Of a stretch of DNA of 50,735 nucleotides, positions 32,276 through 41,047 are shown piece by piece. A model generated the notes under the pieces. It did not search any database. It was not told the origin of the DNA and was given only the letters and a program-made list of their open reading frames with translations. A program made the position numbers and the translations under genes. How positions within the stretch are numbered: position 1 is the first letter of the stretch; each line of letters opens with the position of its first letter. Source of the DNA: Oscillospiraceae bacterium (GTDB taxonomy: Bacteria > Bacillota > Clostridia > Oscillospirales > QAMX01); the NCBI GenBank assembly GCA_015067675.1, contig SVMB01000017.1, positions 1 to 50,735 on the forward strand. Reading direction: 5' to 3'.

Positions 32276-33220
32276 ATGAGAAAAGTCATCGATCTCTGCC
32301 TTGATATGCCCCTTGACGCCAAAGCGCTGGCCGGTATGCTCAACAATATGTGCCTCAACCCCCAGTACCGCGGTTACAAGGACACCTACGGCCCCGGTAT
32401 CGCCGCCCAGGCGGGGCTGACCGTACCGCAGCTGGAAGAAGTTTACGCAAACGAAGGTAAGGAAGGTTTCCTCAAGCTTGTCAATGAAGCTGCTGAGAAG
32501 CACGCCGTCACCCCTGCCCAGTACATCAAACATATGGACGAGGTTGGTATCGAATGGGGCATCACCTGCGACGGCGATCACGACAACCGCAAGACTGCCG
32601 AGATCGTCAACGCCCATCCCGGTCGACTCAAGGGCTTTGTTTTCGTTGATCCCAACTGCGGCATGGACGCCGTACGTGAGCTGGAAACCTGCGTGAAGGA
32701 ATACGGTCTGCACGCGCTCTATCTCACCGCCTTCCGTACCAAGCTCCCCGCCAACGACAAGAAGAACTACCCGCTCTACGCCAAGTGCTGCGAGCTGGGC
32801 ATTCCCGTTCACATCTACTCTTCCCTCAACCTCTCCAAGGCCGTGCCCTACGATATCGGTCATCCCCGCTACATCGACGAAGTGGCCCGCGATTTCCCCG
32901 AGCTGCGCATCATGGCGGGTGTGAGCGGCTGGCCCTGGGTGCTGGAGTTCATCGCCCTGGCGATCCGTCACGAGAATGTTTATGTAAACTTTGAAACCCA
33001 TGCTCCCGAGCGTCTGGCCATGCCCGGCTCCGGCTACGAGCACTACCTCTATTACGGCGAGCATCAGATCAAAAACCGCCTCTGCTTTGCCTCCAACTGG
33101 ACGACCCAGTCCCAGCCCGTCGAGGATATCATCGCCCAGGTCGAGGCGCTTCCCTTCGCAGACGATACCAAGGAGCGCATCCTCTATCATAACGCCCGCG
33201 CTTTCTACAACGAACTGTAA
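32276..33220 (+). CDS. Amidohydrolase-2-like protein lacking metal ligands
   Basis: The 314-residue protein has an amidohydrolase-2/TIM-barrel pattern: VFVDPNCGMDAVREL, GIPVHIYSSL, FPELRIMAG and ENVYVNFET. The His-x-His of active members is replaced by IDLCLDM and the final Asp by LCFASNWTT. This is the same double loss seen in the 18881 protein. It could be a non-metal lyase or hydratase or a binding protein. CGGAGG fixes the ATG at 32276. The flavoprotein starts 12 bases downstream, so the two are one operon. Confidence 0.72.
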   Translation: MRKVIDLCLDMPLDAKALAGMLNNMCLNPQYRGYKDTYGPGIAAQAGLTVPQLEEVYANEGKEGFLKLVNEAAEKHAVTPAQYIKHMDEVGIEWGITCDGDHDNRKTAEIVNAHPGRLKGFVFVDPNCGMDAVRELETCVKEYGLHALYLTAFRTKLPANDKKNYPLYAKCCELGIPVHIYSSLNLSKAVPYDIGHPRYIDEVARDFPELRIMAGVSGWPWVLEFIALAIRHENVYVNFETHAPERLAMPGSGYEHYLYYGEHQIKNRLCFASNWTTQSQPVEDIIAQVEALPFADDTKERILYHNARAFYNEL

Positions 33221-33232
33221 GGAGGTACTGTC

Positions 33233-35152
33233 ATGAATCAGTATCCCAAGCTCTTCTCCCCCGGAAAGATCGCCCATCTTTCCATCAAAAACCGCGTCGT
33301 TATGACCGCCATGGGCGTCTGCCTCTCCGGTGTTGACGGTCAGGCCACCCCTGAGATCATCAAATACTACGAGGCCCGTGCCAAGGGCGGCGTCGGCCTC
33401 ATCATCACCGAGATCACCCGCATCGACGACGACATGGGCAAGGGTATGCCTCACCAGCTTGGCGCTACCAACATGGCACAGATCGAGCCGCTGCAGCAGC
33501 TCACCGATACCATCCATGCCTACGGTACCAAGATCTTCCTGCAGCTGCAGCATCCCGGCAAGGAAGGCATGGCAGCCCTCACCGGCGGCCGTCCGCTGCT
33601 GGCTCCCTCCGCCATTCCCAACAGCAAGGGGATGATGCCCCGGGAGCTTACCACCGAAGAGGTGCAGGGTCTGGTGAAGAAGTTCATCACCGGCGCCGTG
33701 ATTGCCCGCGCAGGCGGCGCTGACGGTGTGGAAATCCATGCCGCGCACGGCTATCTGGTCAACCAGTTCCTCTCTCCCCGTCACAACAAGCGCACCGACC
33801 AGTACGGCGGTTCCTTTGAAAACCGTCTGCGCTTCGCCATTGAGATCGTCTCCGGCATCAAGGCCGCCTGTCCCGGCTTCCCGGTGAGCGTGCGCATCAG
33901 CGCCGATGAGTTCATGCCCGACGGCAACAATCTCGAGGCCGGTGTAAAGATCGCCCAGGCCATGGAAGCTGCCGGTGCCGACGTCATCAATGTCTCCAAC
34001 GGTCTGCACGAGTCCGGCGTCACCATCATGGAGCCCTACGCCTATCCCGAAGGCTGGAAGAAACATCTGGCCATCGCCGTCAAGGCGGCGGTCAAGGTTC
34101 CGGTCATCGCCGTCAACACCATCAAAACCCCCGAGTTCGCCGAATCCCTGCTGGAGGAAGGCGTGTCCGACTTCATCGGAGCCGGCCGCAGCCTGCTGGC
34201 CGATCCCGAGTGGCCTGCCAAGGCAAAAGCCGGCAAGCCCGAACTCATCCGCAACTGCGTGGGCTGCATGCAGTGCTTCTCCGAGCTGGGTGCAGGCCGT
34301 CACATCAGCTGCGCTGCCAATCCGCGCACGGGCCGTGAACTCTACTTCGGCAATGTCCCCGCCGACGCTGCCGGTAAGCGCGCCGTCGTCGTGGGCGGAG
34401 GCCCCGGCGGCATGGAAGCTGCTGCCACTCTGGCCCGCCGCGGTTATGCCGTGACGCTCTTTGAGAAAGCTAACACCCTGGGCGGCGTGCTCAACATCGC
34501 CGACAAGCCCCCGCACAAGGGTCTCATCACCCGACTGCGTGACGCCATGGCGGCAGAACTGCGCGAGCTGGGCGTCGCGGTGAAGCTGGGTGTCTGCGCA
34601 ACGCCCGACACCGTGCGTTTCCTCAAGCCCGACGCGCTGATCCTTGCCTGCGGCGCAAAGCCCCTCATCCCCGCAGTCCCCTGCGACGGCAACACCTGCA
34701 GCTTTGCCGATATTCTCACCGGCAAAGTCACGCCCACCGGCCGCGTCGCCGTCATCGGCGGCGGTATGGTCGGCCTTGAGACCGCCGAGTATCTGGCGGA
34801 CAAGGGCTGCGCCGTCACAGTGGTGGAGATGCAGGATGCCGTAGGTGCCGGTATCTACGCAAGCGTGGTATTCACCCTGAAGAAGTTCCTCGCCGAGCAC
34901 GGCGCCGCCATCCTCACCGGGCATCGTCTCACGGCGGTCACCCCCGAGGGCATCACGGCTGAGACTGCCGAGGGTTCGGTTCAGATCCCCTGCGACATGA
35001 CCGTTTTTGCCATCGGCTCCAAGCCCGATGCCGACGTTATCGAGCCCTTCCTCGAAGCCTTCCCCGAGGCTGCCGTGGTGGGCGACGCCGTTGCCGGACG
35101 CCGTATGATGGAAGCCACCGCCGAAGGCTATCTGCGCTCTCTGCGCGCCTGA
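33233..35152 (+). CDS. Old-Yellow-Enzyme family flavoprotein (enoate/2,4-dienoyl-CoA reductase type)
   Basis: This 639-residue enzyme has an FMN TIM barrel (about 1-340; HAAHGYLVNQFLSPRHNKRTD includes the His-x-x-His catalytic region). A [4Fe-4S] loop CVGCMQCFSELGAGRHISC follows, then an FAD/NAD(P)H domain with GGGPGGMEAA and GGGMVGLETAEYLA dinucleotide motifs. Family members such as FadH, 2-enoate reductase and BaiCD/BaiH reduce activated C=C bonds. The substrate here is unknown. AAGGAGG precedes the ATG. It forms an operon with the amidohydrolase-like gene and ends at a strong terminator. Confidence 0.93.
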   Translation: MNQYPKLFSPGKIAHLSIKNRVVMTAMGVCLSGVDGQATPEIIKYYEARAKGGVGLIITEITRIDDDMGKGMPHQLGATNMAQIEPLQQLTDTIHAYGTKIFLQLQHPGKEGMAALTGGRPLLAPSAIPNSKGMMPRELTTEEVQGLVKKFITGAVIARAGGADGVEIHAAHGYLVNQFLSPRHNKRTDQYGGSFENRLRFAIEIVSGIKAACPGFPVSVRISADEFMPDGNNLEAGVKIAQAMEAAGADVINVSNGLHESGVTIMEPYAYPEGWKKHLAIAVKAAVKVPVIAVNTIKTPEFAESLLEEGVSDFIGAGRSLLADPEWPAKAKAGKPELIRNCVGCMQCFSELGAGRHISCAANPRTGRELYFGNVPADAAGKRAVVVGGGPGGMEAAATLARRGYAVTLFEKANTLGGVLNIADKPPHKGLITRLRDAMAAELRELGVAVKLGVCATPDTVRFLKPDALILACGAKPLIPAVPCDGNTCSFADILTGKVTPTGRVAVIGGGMVGLETAEYLADKGCAVTVVEMQDAVGAGIYASVVFTLKKFLAEHGAAILTGHRLTAVTPEGITAETAEGSVQIPCDMTVFAIGSKPDADVIEPFLEAFPEAAVVGDAVAGRRMMEATAEGYLRSLRA

Positions 35153-35173
35153 TTATTTCATCACCAACTGCAA

Positions 35174-35211
35174 GCGCCCCTGCGATCAAAACCGCAGGGG
35201 CGCCGATTTTT
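35174..35211. terminator. Terminator between flavoprotein and AGCS genes
   Basis: GCGCCCCTGCG (35174-35184) pairs perfectly with CGCAGGGGCGC (35193-35203), followed by TTTTT on the plus strand. The convergent AGCS gene ends 3 bases later. Confidence 0.92.
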
Positions 35212-35213
35212 CT

Positions 35214-36590
35214 CTATTTATCCGCGAAGTAGTCCTTTGTAAGCTTTGCCGCCACGCCAGAAAGACTGATAAGACCGATCAGATTGGGAATCGCCATCAG
35301 ACCGTTCATCGTATCGGAGATGCTCCAGATCAGATCAAGGCTGCCCACCGCGCCGACAAAGACCGTGACCACGTAGATCAGCCGGTAGATGAGCATGGCG
35401 CGTCGGCTGCCGCGGGTCAGATATCCCACGGCGACTTCGCCGTAATAGGCCCAGCCCAGAATCGTCGAGAGGGCAAAGAACACGGTCGCCAGCGTCACAA
35501 CAATGCCGCCTATCCCCGGCAGGATTGCTTCAAACGATGCAATGCTCAGTGCGGCGCCGTCCAGTCCGCCGGTGTAGAGGCCGGTGGTCAGAATGGTCAG
35601 TGCCGAGAGGGTACAGATGATGATCGTGGTGAAGAATACCTCGAACATTCCCCAGAGGCCCTGTTCGGCTGGCTCTTTTGTGGAGGACGCCGCGTGGGCA
35701 ATGGGCGCGGAGCCCAGTCCTGCTTCGTTTGAGAAAACCCCTCGTGCAAAGCCCATCTGCATGGCACGCATGATGCCGTAGCCCGCAGCGCCGCCTGCCG
35801 CTGCCCGCACGCTGAATGCCTCTTTGAAGATCAATCCGAAGGCCGCAGGCACCGCGCGGATATTGATTACCAGTGCAGCCAGTGCGCAGACCACGTAGAA
35901 CACCGCCATCAACGGCACAAGCTTTTCATTGACCGATGAGATGCGGCGCAGTCCGCCCAGAATCACGGCGCCTACCAGTACGGTCAGGACAATGCCGGTG
36001 GCCGCAGGCGGGATATGCAGCGTTGACTCCAGCGCCAGCGATATGGCATTGGACTGGGTGGCGTTGCCCGTACCGAGGCAGGCTGCCATGGCAAATATGG
36101 CAAAGAGCGCCGCCAGCACCCCGGCGATTCTCCGGCAGCGCACGCCCCGGCGGATATAATACATCGGTCCGCCGACCCATTGTCCGGCGGCGTTTTTCTC
36201 ACGGAATTTCAGTGACAGTACGATTTCCGTGTACTTGGTCACCATGCCCAGCAGTGCACTGATCCACATCCAGAACACCGCGCCCGGGCCTCCTGCCACA
36301 ATCGCCGTGGCGATGCCCGAAATGCTGCCGGTGCCGATGGTACCTGCCATGGCGGTGGCCACTGCCTGAAACGGGCTGACCCCGGCTTCATCACGGGTGT
36401 GATGGTGGCTGCCAAAAATCGAACCGATGGTGCGCTTCATGGCGTATCCCAGACGAGTAAACTGCAGAAATCCCGTGCGTATGGAGAGAAAGAGCCCCGT
36501 ACCGATGAGCAGCACCAGCATCACCGGGCCCCAGACCACGCCTTTGACGGCTGCATTGACTTCACTTATCACCGCGATGACAGAATCCAT
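35214..36590 (-). CDS. Sodium:alanine/glycine symporter (AGCS family)
   Basis: The 458-residue membrane protein has 10-11 helices and AGCS motifs such as GPGAVFWMWISALLGMVTKYTEI, GVFSNEAGLGSAPIAHA and TILGWAYYGE. It would import alanine, glycine or a related amino acid with Na+. GAGG fits the ATG at 36590 better than the ATG six bases earlier, which abuts it. A TTGACT/GACAAT promoter is at 36624-36652 on the minus strand. It is a single gene between terminators. Confidence 0.93.
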   Translation of the reverse strand: MDSVIAVISEVNAAVKGVVWGPVMLVLLIGTGLFLSIRTGFLQFTRLGYAMKRTIGSIFGSHHHTRDEAGVSPFQAVATAMAGTIGTGSISGIATAIVAGGPGAVFWMWISALLGMVTKYTEIVLSLKFREKNAAGQWVGGPMYYIRRGVRCRRIAGVLAALFAIFAMAACLGTGNATQSNAISLALESTLHIPPAATGIVLTVLVGAVILGGLRRISSVNEKLVPLMAVFYVVCALAALVINIRAVPAAFGLIFKEAFSVRAAAGGAAGYGIMRAMQMGFARGVFSNEAGLGSAPIAHAASSTKEPAEQGLWGMFEVFFTTIIICTLSALTILTTGLYTGGLDGAALSIASFEAILPGIGGIVVTLATVFFALSTILGWAYYGEVAVGYLTRGSRRAMLIYRLIYVVTVFVGAVGSLDLIWSISDTMNGLMAIPNLIGLISLSGVAAKLTKDYFADK

Positions 36591-36623
36591 GACCATATCC
36601 TCATTTCTCTGTTTTTCGACACA

Positions 36624-36652
36624 ATTGTCGCGCGATTTTCTGATAAAGTCAA
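36624..36652 (-). promoter_or_regulatory. Promoter of the AGCS gene
   Basis: On the minus strand TTGACT (36647-36652), 17 bases, GACAAT (36624-36629). A CGACACAATTGTCG palindrome-like stretch covers the -10 region. Confidence 0.55.
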
Positions 36653-36766
36653 TATATACCGAAATCTTAACGGTGAAATTATTAAAACTCCGTATTTTAT
36701 ATTTTTACACTTTCTGTTTTGGTCACGTGAAAGCAAAAATTATCCACCGGTTTTCCATGCAAAAAG

Positions 36767-36787
36767 AAAGCGCCCGGGTGAGCGCTT
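36767..36787 (-). terminator. Terminator after glycyl radical enzyme 1
   Basis: AAGCGC (36768-36773) pairs with GCGCTT (36782-36787); on the minus strand TTTCTTTTTG follows. The remainder of the spacer back to 36597 holds the AGCS promoter and no gene. Confidence 0.7.
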
Positions 36788-36797
36788 CCCTTTTTTC

Positions 36798-38969
36798 TCA
36801 CATCGCATTGGATGACATCCTGATAAACTCGTCCTGCACACTTCTTTCCAGATCAATGAAGCGCACATTCCAGCCGCAGAGTCTGATCTGCAGGTTGCGG
36901 TACTTCTCCGGCTCGCGCTGGGCATTGATCAGCGCATCGGGACTGAGGATGTTGAAGTGTACCGAGAACCCGCCCCGTTCCATGAAGGTGGTGAGAAGTC
37001 CCCGGAACGCCTGCATCCCTTCCTCCCCGCGCACTGCCGATTCATGCAGCGCCACGTCAGCTACGTATCCGTCGGGGATGGTCTCGGCGTCCAGTTTCAG
37101 CAGGGAGTTTAAATACGCCGTCACGCCTGCGCGGTCCTGTCCGATAACCGCCGCCGTATTTTTGGATACAGGCTCGGCATCAAGCCGCCCATCAGGCGTT
37201 GCGATCATGTCTTTACCCATCCGGTAACGCCAGTCAACCGAGAACAAACCGCAGCGAAACACTCCGCCGCGACCGTTGGGACGGTTATTGATGAGAGAAG
37301 CAAAGCGTGCGGCAACATCGGCCGTCAACGCATCGGCCTCCGGGTCTGCGTTGCCGAATTTCTGCCGGTTTTTGAGGATCTTAGCCCGCAGCAGCGGGGC
37401 TTTTTCCCAGTTGGAGAGCAGGATCTCACGCAGCTCATCAAGCGTATGACTCTTTTCCTCGAAGACTATCCGCTTCACCGCCAGCAAGCTGTCTACCAGC
37501 GTCGCAAGTCCTGCGCCGACGACAGAGGTGTTGCCGTACTTCGCACCGCCCGCGTAAACGTCCTTTCCGCGCATCAGACTCGGCGGGAACGCCGGTGACA
37601 TGATAAGCGACGGACAGACATCTGTGAAATGCCGGTCATATTCCGCCAGGGCATCCATACAAAGCGTCGTGTAGCGGATCAGGTGCGTCATGACCGCCTC
37701 ATAGAAGGCGTCAAAATCCGCAAATGTAAGCCCCGTATGCAGCGACAGCTGCTCCCCCGTTCTTGCATCCGCGCCGTCAAAGAGCGCCAGCTCCACAGCC
37801 TTTGCAAGGTTTATCTTACCGCCGCAGGTACAGGGCACCTCCGTACCCTCCGCCGCCGCCTCATAGCAGCCGTAGACGATCACGCGTTTTGCATCCTCGG
37901 GGCCGATACCCAGCTTTTCAAGGCTTCGGGAAATGAGCGGCGTGTTCATAAACACAAAGCTGTTCTTGCCGGAACGAATCATGGACAGGAGCTTTTCCAG
38001 CACCCGCGCATCCATCCCCGGGTGATACATCACGTGAATCTTCGGGTCATAGATGTCCAGCGCCTCGTATTCCTCCAGCAGCGCCAGCGTAAAGTCGCTT
38101 GACGCATCCGAGCCGTCAGGCTTCATGCCGCAGATATAAAACGGCAGGTTTGCCGTCACTCCCATGGCGCTGATTTTCCAGAGGAAGTATCGGATAATGG
38201 TCCGCAGCTGCGCCTCGGTATACCGTCCGCTCTCCAGATCGCGCCGCCACAGAGGCTCATAGAGCCGGTCAAGGCCACCCAGCGAGCGTACGATCACGTC
38301 GTCGATTTTGGTCTGGCAGAAGTAGTAAAACAGGGTCAGCTGCATGGCCTGGGCAAGGGTCTGGGGCTCACCTGCGCACAGTGCACGCAGATTCTCCGCC
38401 ACGAAATCACCCTTGGCCGTATGGCGGCTCTGGGCAAGTTCAGCAAACCGGCGCATGCAGTCGAGCATGGCGTCGTATACCATAATACGGTTGTCATAAT
38501 ATTTACACTTTTCAGGATCATCAGCGTTGAGCGTGCGGTAGTGTGCCAGATCCTCGCGGATACCCGCGATACCGCGCTTCTGTACGTATTCCCAGTCGGG
38601 GGCGATGTGGCCGAAATCCATGCCTGCCTCGACAACGGCATGCTGCTGCAGGGACTGAATAGAGGCAAGGCTCTCATGACAGGGGCCTTTCATCACGGCA
38701 GAGTAGTTGGCAGACTGAAATACACGCAGAATCCTGCCAACTCTGATTTGATCGGCGAAGATATCGTCCTCATGCAGGAAAAGCTGCGCATGGCGGAAGA
38801 TGCAGGCCAATATTTCTGCCTTCTGCCGCTCCACGCCGTCCTTACGGACGGATTCAAGCACTGCATCCACCCGCTCCCGCAGCGCTTCTTCCCCGTCGCC
38901 GCAGCACCATTTCGGCTCTTTATACTGTTCTTTCAGGCTATCCTTTGACGTTTCAAAGCTGTTATACAT
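36798..38969 (-). CDS. Glycyl radical enzyme 1 (PFL-like, uncharacterised)
   Basis: The 723-residue protein spans the whole glycyl radical enzyme fold. The thiyl Cys368 is in YGCYEAAAEG, where the next residues keep the Cys-x-Glu pattern of GRE dehydratases (usually GCVE). The glycyl radical is Gly699 in RLCGWNVRF. The N-terminal region contains GHIAPDWEYVQKRGIAGI, typical of the family. It needs an activase; the nearest is at 43848. The ATG at 38969 is chosen because GGTGAG precedes it; a GTG at 38981 is less likely. It is divergent from an AraC gene. The substrate is unknown; the Tyr in the GCYE motif separates it from glycerol, choline and hydroxyproline enzymes. Confidence 0.88.
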   Translation of the reverse strand: MYNSFETSKDSLKEQYKEPKWCCGDGEEALRERVDAVLESVRKDGVERQKAEILACIFRHAQLFLHEDDIFADQIRVGRILRVFQSANYSAVMKGPCHESLASIQSLQQHAVVEAGMDFGHIAPDWEYVQKRGIAGIREDLAHYRTLNADDPEKCKYYDNRIMVYDAMLDCMRRFAELAQSRHTAKGDFVAENLRALCAGEPQTLAQAMQLTLFYYFCQTKIDDVIVRSLGGLDRLYEPLWRRDLESGRYTEAQLRTIIRYFLWKISAMGVTANLPFYICGMKPDGSDASSDFTLALLEEYEALDIYDPKIHVMYHPGMDARVLEKLLSMIRSGKNSFVFMNTPLISRSLEKLGIGPEDAKRVIVYGCYEAAAEGTEVPCTCGGKINLAKAVELALFDGADARTGEQLSLHTGLTFADFDAFYEAVMTHLIRYTTLCMDALAEYDRHFTDVCPSLIMSPAFPPSLMRGKDVYAGGAKYGNTSVVGAGLATLVDSLLAVKRIVFEEKSHTLDELREILLSNWEKAPLLRAKILKNRQKFGNADPEADALTADVAARFASLINNRPNGRGGVFRCGLFSVDWRYRMGKDMIATPDGRLDAEPVSKNTAAVIGQDRAGVTAYLNSLLKLDAETIPDGYVADVALHESAVRGEEGMQAFRGLLTTFMERGGFSVHFNILSPDALINAQREPEKYRNLQIRLCGWNVRFIDLERSVQDEFIRMSSNAM

Positions 38970-39114
38970 TCGCTCACCCACTCTAACCCGCCAGGGCAGG
39001 TCTGATATTGTGTTCCGGTTTCATTATAACGGTTATTCTTCCGTCTGTAAATAGGATTCGAACCTCACAGACTGAAAAAAGTGCATTCCTCTGGTAATTC
39101 CCGCCCGGATATGG

Positions 39115-39120
39115 TATACT
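39115..39120 (+). promoter_or_regulatory. -10 box of the AraC gene at 39162
   Basis: TATACT occurs 41 bases upstream of the start codon. The matching -35 (TGGTAA at 39092) is poor, which is usual where an activator is required. Confidence 0.4.
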
Positions 39121-39161
39121 GTACCCGTACCATCCACCATTCTGCCCGAAACGAGGATGCC

Positions 39162-39893
39162 ATGAGCCACAATGTCCCATCCGCACCCGGCAGCGCCGGA
39201 CGCGATCATCAGGTTCTCAATATTTTCACCCTTGAAAACACCCTCTTCGACCGCATTGCTGTGGGAGACACGGACGGTCTTGACCGGATTCTCTCTCAGC
39301 TGGCGGCATCCGTGGAGGAGACCAATCGCGCCTTCATGCCCGGCGACGAAGATCTGCTCAACAGCACCAGGCTCTATTTTTCCTACCTCTGGCGGCGCAT
39401 CGCCCGGGTTATTTATGAGCGCACCGGCAGGCGCAAGACCATCACCCGTGGCGTCACGATGGATCTGGAAATGCAGGAGCTGACCACCCGGGACGAGGTG
39501 ATCTCGCTGGTCATGGGCTACATCACCGAGCTCACCCGTGAGCTTGACCTCACCGCGCCCCGGCCTGTTCACAAGGTCATAGATCAGGTCAAGCGCTACA
39601 TCGCCGAGCACTATGCGGACGATGTGTCGTTAGAGTCGGCGGCGCAGGCGGTGGGGTTATCCGACTGCTATCTCAGCAAGCTATTCAAGAAAGAAGAGGG
39701 GCTCAATTTCAAAAATTACGTCATTCAGATCCGCATGGAGAAGGCCATGGAGCTTATCCGCGAGGGAAAGCTCAACGTAAACGAGATTGCCGCCGCCGTG
39801 GGATACGAAAACGCCAACTATTTCTCCCAGACCTTCCACAAATACTACGGCCTCACGCCCAATGCCTGCCGCACACGGGGAATGCAGGGCTAA
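39162..39893 (+). CDS. AraC-family regulator without a cupin domain
   Basis: This 243-residue regulator has no cupin or PocR sensory module. The N-terminal half (about 20-130) is a helical linker-like domain, with the wording YFSYLWRRIARVIYERTGRR seen in PocR/YesN-type proteins. The C-terminal tandem helix-turn-helix (VSLESAAQAVGLSDCYLSKLF and VNEIAAAVGYENANYFSQTFHKYYG) is intact. ACGAGG lies before the ATG. It is divergent from the glycyl radical enzyme 1 gene and therefore a likely regulator of it. The ligand, if any, is unknown. Confidence 0.85.
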   Translation: MSHNVPSAPGSAGRDHQVLNIFTLENTLFDRIAVGDTDGLDRILSQLAASVEETNRAFMPGDEDLLNSTRLYFSYLWRRIARVIYERTGRRKTITRGVTMDLEMQELTTRDEVISLVMGYITELTRELDLTAPRPVHKVIDQVKRYIAEHYADDVSLESAAQAVGLSDCYLSKLFKKEEGLNFKNYVIQIRMEKAMELIREGKLNVNEIAAAVGYENANYFSQTFHKYYGLTPNACRTRGMQG

Positions 39894-39904
39894 AGGGGTG
39901 TCTG

Positions 39905-39962
39905 TACTGCGCAATCCCGAACCCGCGACAGCCTGCTTGGGAAGCAGGTGCCTCATCATGGT
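39905..39962 (-). pseudogene. tRNA-Gly(CCC)-like remnant
   Basis: On the minus strand a perfect anticodon arm CCTGCTTCCCAAGCAGG (39932-39948) has the TTCCCAA loop of tRNA-Gly(CCC). It is followed by GCGGGTTCG (39918-39926), as in a T arm. The T stem does not close and no acceptor stem or D arm forms, so it is not a working tRNA. It may be a decayed tRNA or an old integration scar. Chance similarity cannot be excluded. Confidence 0.35.
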
Positions 39963-39967
39963 ATAAC

Positions 39968-40001
39968 AAAAGGCTCCCGGCAGCGTCCGGGAGCCTTTTT
40001 T
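39968..40001. terminator. Bidirectional terminator between AraC and dehydrogenase genes
   Basis: AAAGGCTCCCGG (39969-39980) pairs with CCGGGAGCCTTT (39987-39998), followed by TTT on the plus strand and by T-rich sequence on the minus strand. Confidence 0.93.
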
Positions 40002-40017
40002 CGTTTCCTAACAGGGA

Positions 40018-41034
40018 TCAGTCAAACAGGATCAGCGTCTTGACAGAGCTTGCGCTGTCGGCGATGGTTTCTTCGAAGGCACGCTGGATGTCGTTGACGG
40101 AATACTTGCGGGAGATCATCTTCTCAGCCGCGATCTTGCCCTCCGCCAGCCACTCCATGACCACCGGGAAACGGCCGCAGTTCATGCGGGAACCGATGAT
40201 GGAGAGCTCCTTCTTGGTGACCACGATGGGAGAAATCTGGGCCGGGCGGGCATCAAAGCCGATGCAGGCGATACGCGCACGGGGAGCGGCATAGTTGATG
40301 GAATCCTGGAACAGAGGCGTGATGCCGACAGCGTCAATGACCACGTCAAAGCCGCCGGGTGCAAAGGCTTCGGCAGCCTCGGCGAGAGACTCTTCCTTAC
40401 TGTTCACCACACGGTCAGCACCCATACCCAGGGCGATCTCCAGCTTCTTCTCCGCCACGTCCGTGACCATCACGCGGGCTCCGAAGGACTTGGCAACCTG
40501 CAGCACCGACAGGCCGATGGTGCCGCTGCCGATGAGCAGGAGGTTGTCGGCAGCCGTGAGGCTGACGCGCTCGAGGATGTTGGAGGCGATGGAGAAAGGC
40601 TCGGCAAGAGCCGCTTCCTCATAGGAAACGGAAGCGTCGAAGGTGTAGAGATGCTCCTCGCCCACCACGATGTAGTCCTGATAGCCGCCGTCCATCTGCA
40701 CGCCGTAGCAGCGAACAGAAGAACAGACGTTGCGGTAGCCCTTCTTACAGGTCGGGCAGGTGCCGCAGGCAAACACGGGATCCAGCACCACGCGGTCGCC
40801 CACCTTCACGCGGGTGACGCCCGCGCCAACCTTAGTCACAACGCCGGACAGCTCATGACCCATGATACGGGGCAGCTGCACATCGCCGCGATGCTCACGG
40901 AACATATGAAGATCCGTGCCGCAGATGCCCACGGCCTTGACCTGCACCTGTACGTCGGTGTCATTCACAATTTCCGGTACCGGAACGTCCGCGATCTCAA
41001 TCTTATTCAGTTCGGTCAGAATTGCTGCACGCAT
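40018..41034 (-). CDS. Zinc-dependent medium-chain alcohol dehydrogenase
   Basis: The 338-residue MDR enzyme has the catalytic zinc motif GHELSGVVTKVGAGV, Cys and His in VGICGTDLHMF, and a structural zinc cluster CGTCPTCKKGYRNVC. The Rossmann motif is GSGTIGLSVLQVAKSFGARV. It resembles threonine, sorbitol or galactitol-phosphate dehydrogenases and should oxidise a polyol or reduce a ketose with NAD(P). GAGGAGG precedes the ATG at 41034. It is the last gene of the RraA/SDR/MDR operon. Confidence 0.92.
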   Translation of the reverse strand: MRAAILTELNKIEIADVPVPEIVNDTDVQVQVKAVGICGTDLHMFREHRGDVQLPRIMGHELSGVVTKVGAGVTRVKVGDRVVLDPVFACGTCPTCKKGYRNVCSSVRCYGVQMDGGYQDYIVVGEEHLYTFDASVSYEEAALAEPFSIASNILERVSLTAADNLLLIGSGTIGLSVLQVAKSFGARVMVTDVAEKKLEIALGMGADRVVNSKEESLAEAAEAFAPGGFDVVIDAVGITPLFQDSINYAAPRARIACIGFDARPAQISPIVVTKKELSIIGSRMNCGRFPVVMEWLAEGKIAAEKMISRKYSVNDIQRAFEETIADSASSVKTLILFD

Positions 41035-41047
41035 GATGATTTCCTCC

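Noticed and set aside
32258-34924. Very long antisense reading frame (888 codons) opposite the amidohydrolase and flavoprotein genes
   Set aside because: It mirrors two clearly conserved genes, has no ribosome binding site and a composition-driven His/Gly/Asp-rich translation. High GC third positions explain it.
33233-35152. Naming the flavoprotein baiCD, baiH or fadH
   Set aside because: Domain order fits all of these, but no bile-acid or fatty-acid genes are around and residues alone cannot decide.
36798-38969. Calling glycyl radical enzyme 1 pyruvate formate-lyase
   Set aside because: Pyruvate formate-lyase has adjacent cysteines; here the motif is GCYE with a dehydratase-like Glu.
39905-39962. 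A functional tRNA-Gly gene
   Set aside because: Acceptor stem, D arm and T stem cannot be formed around the anticodon arm.
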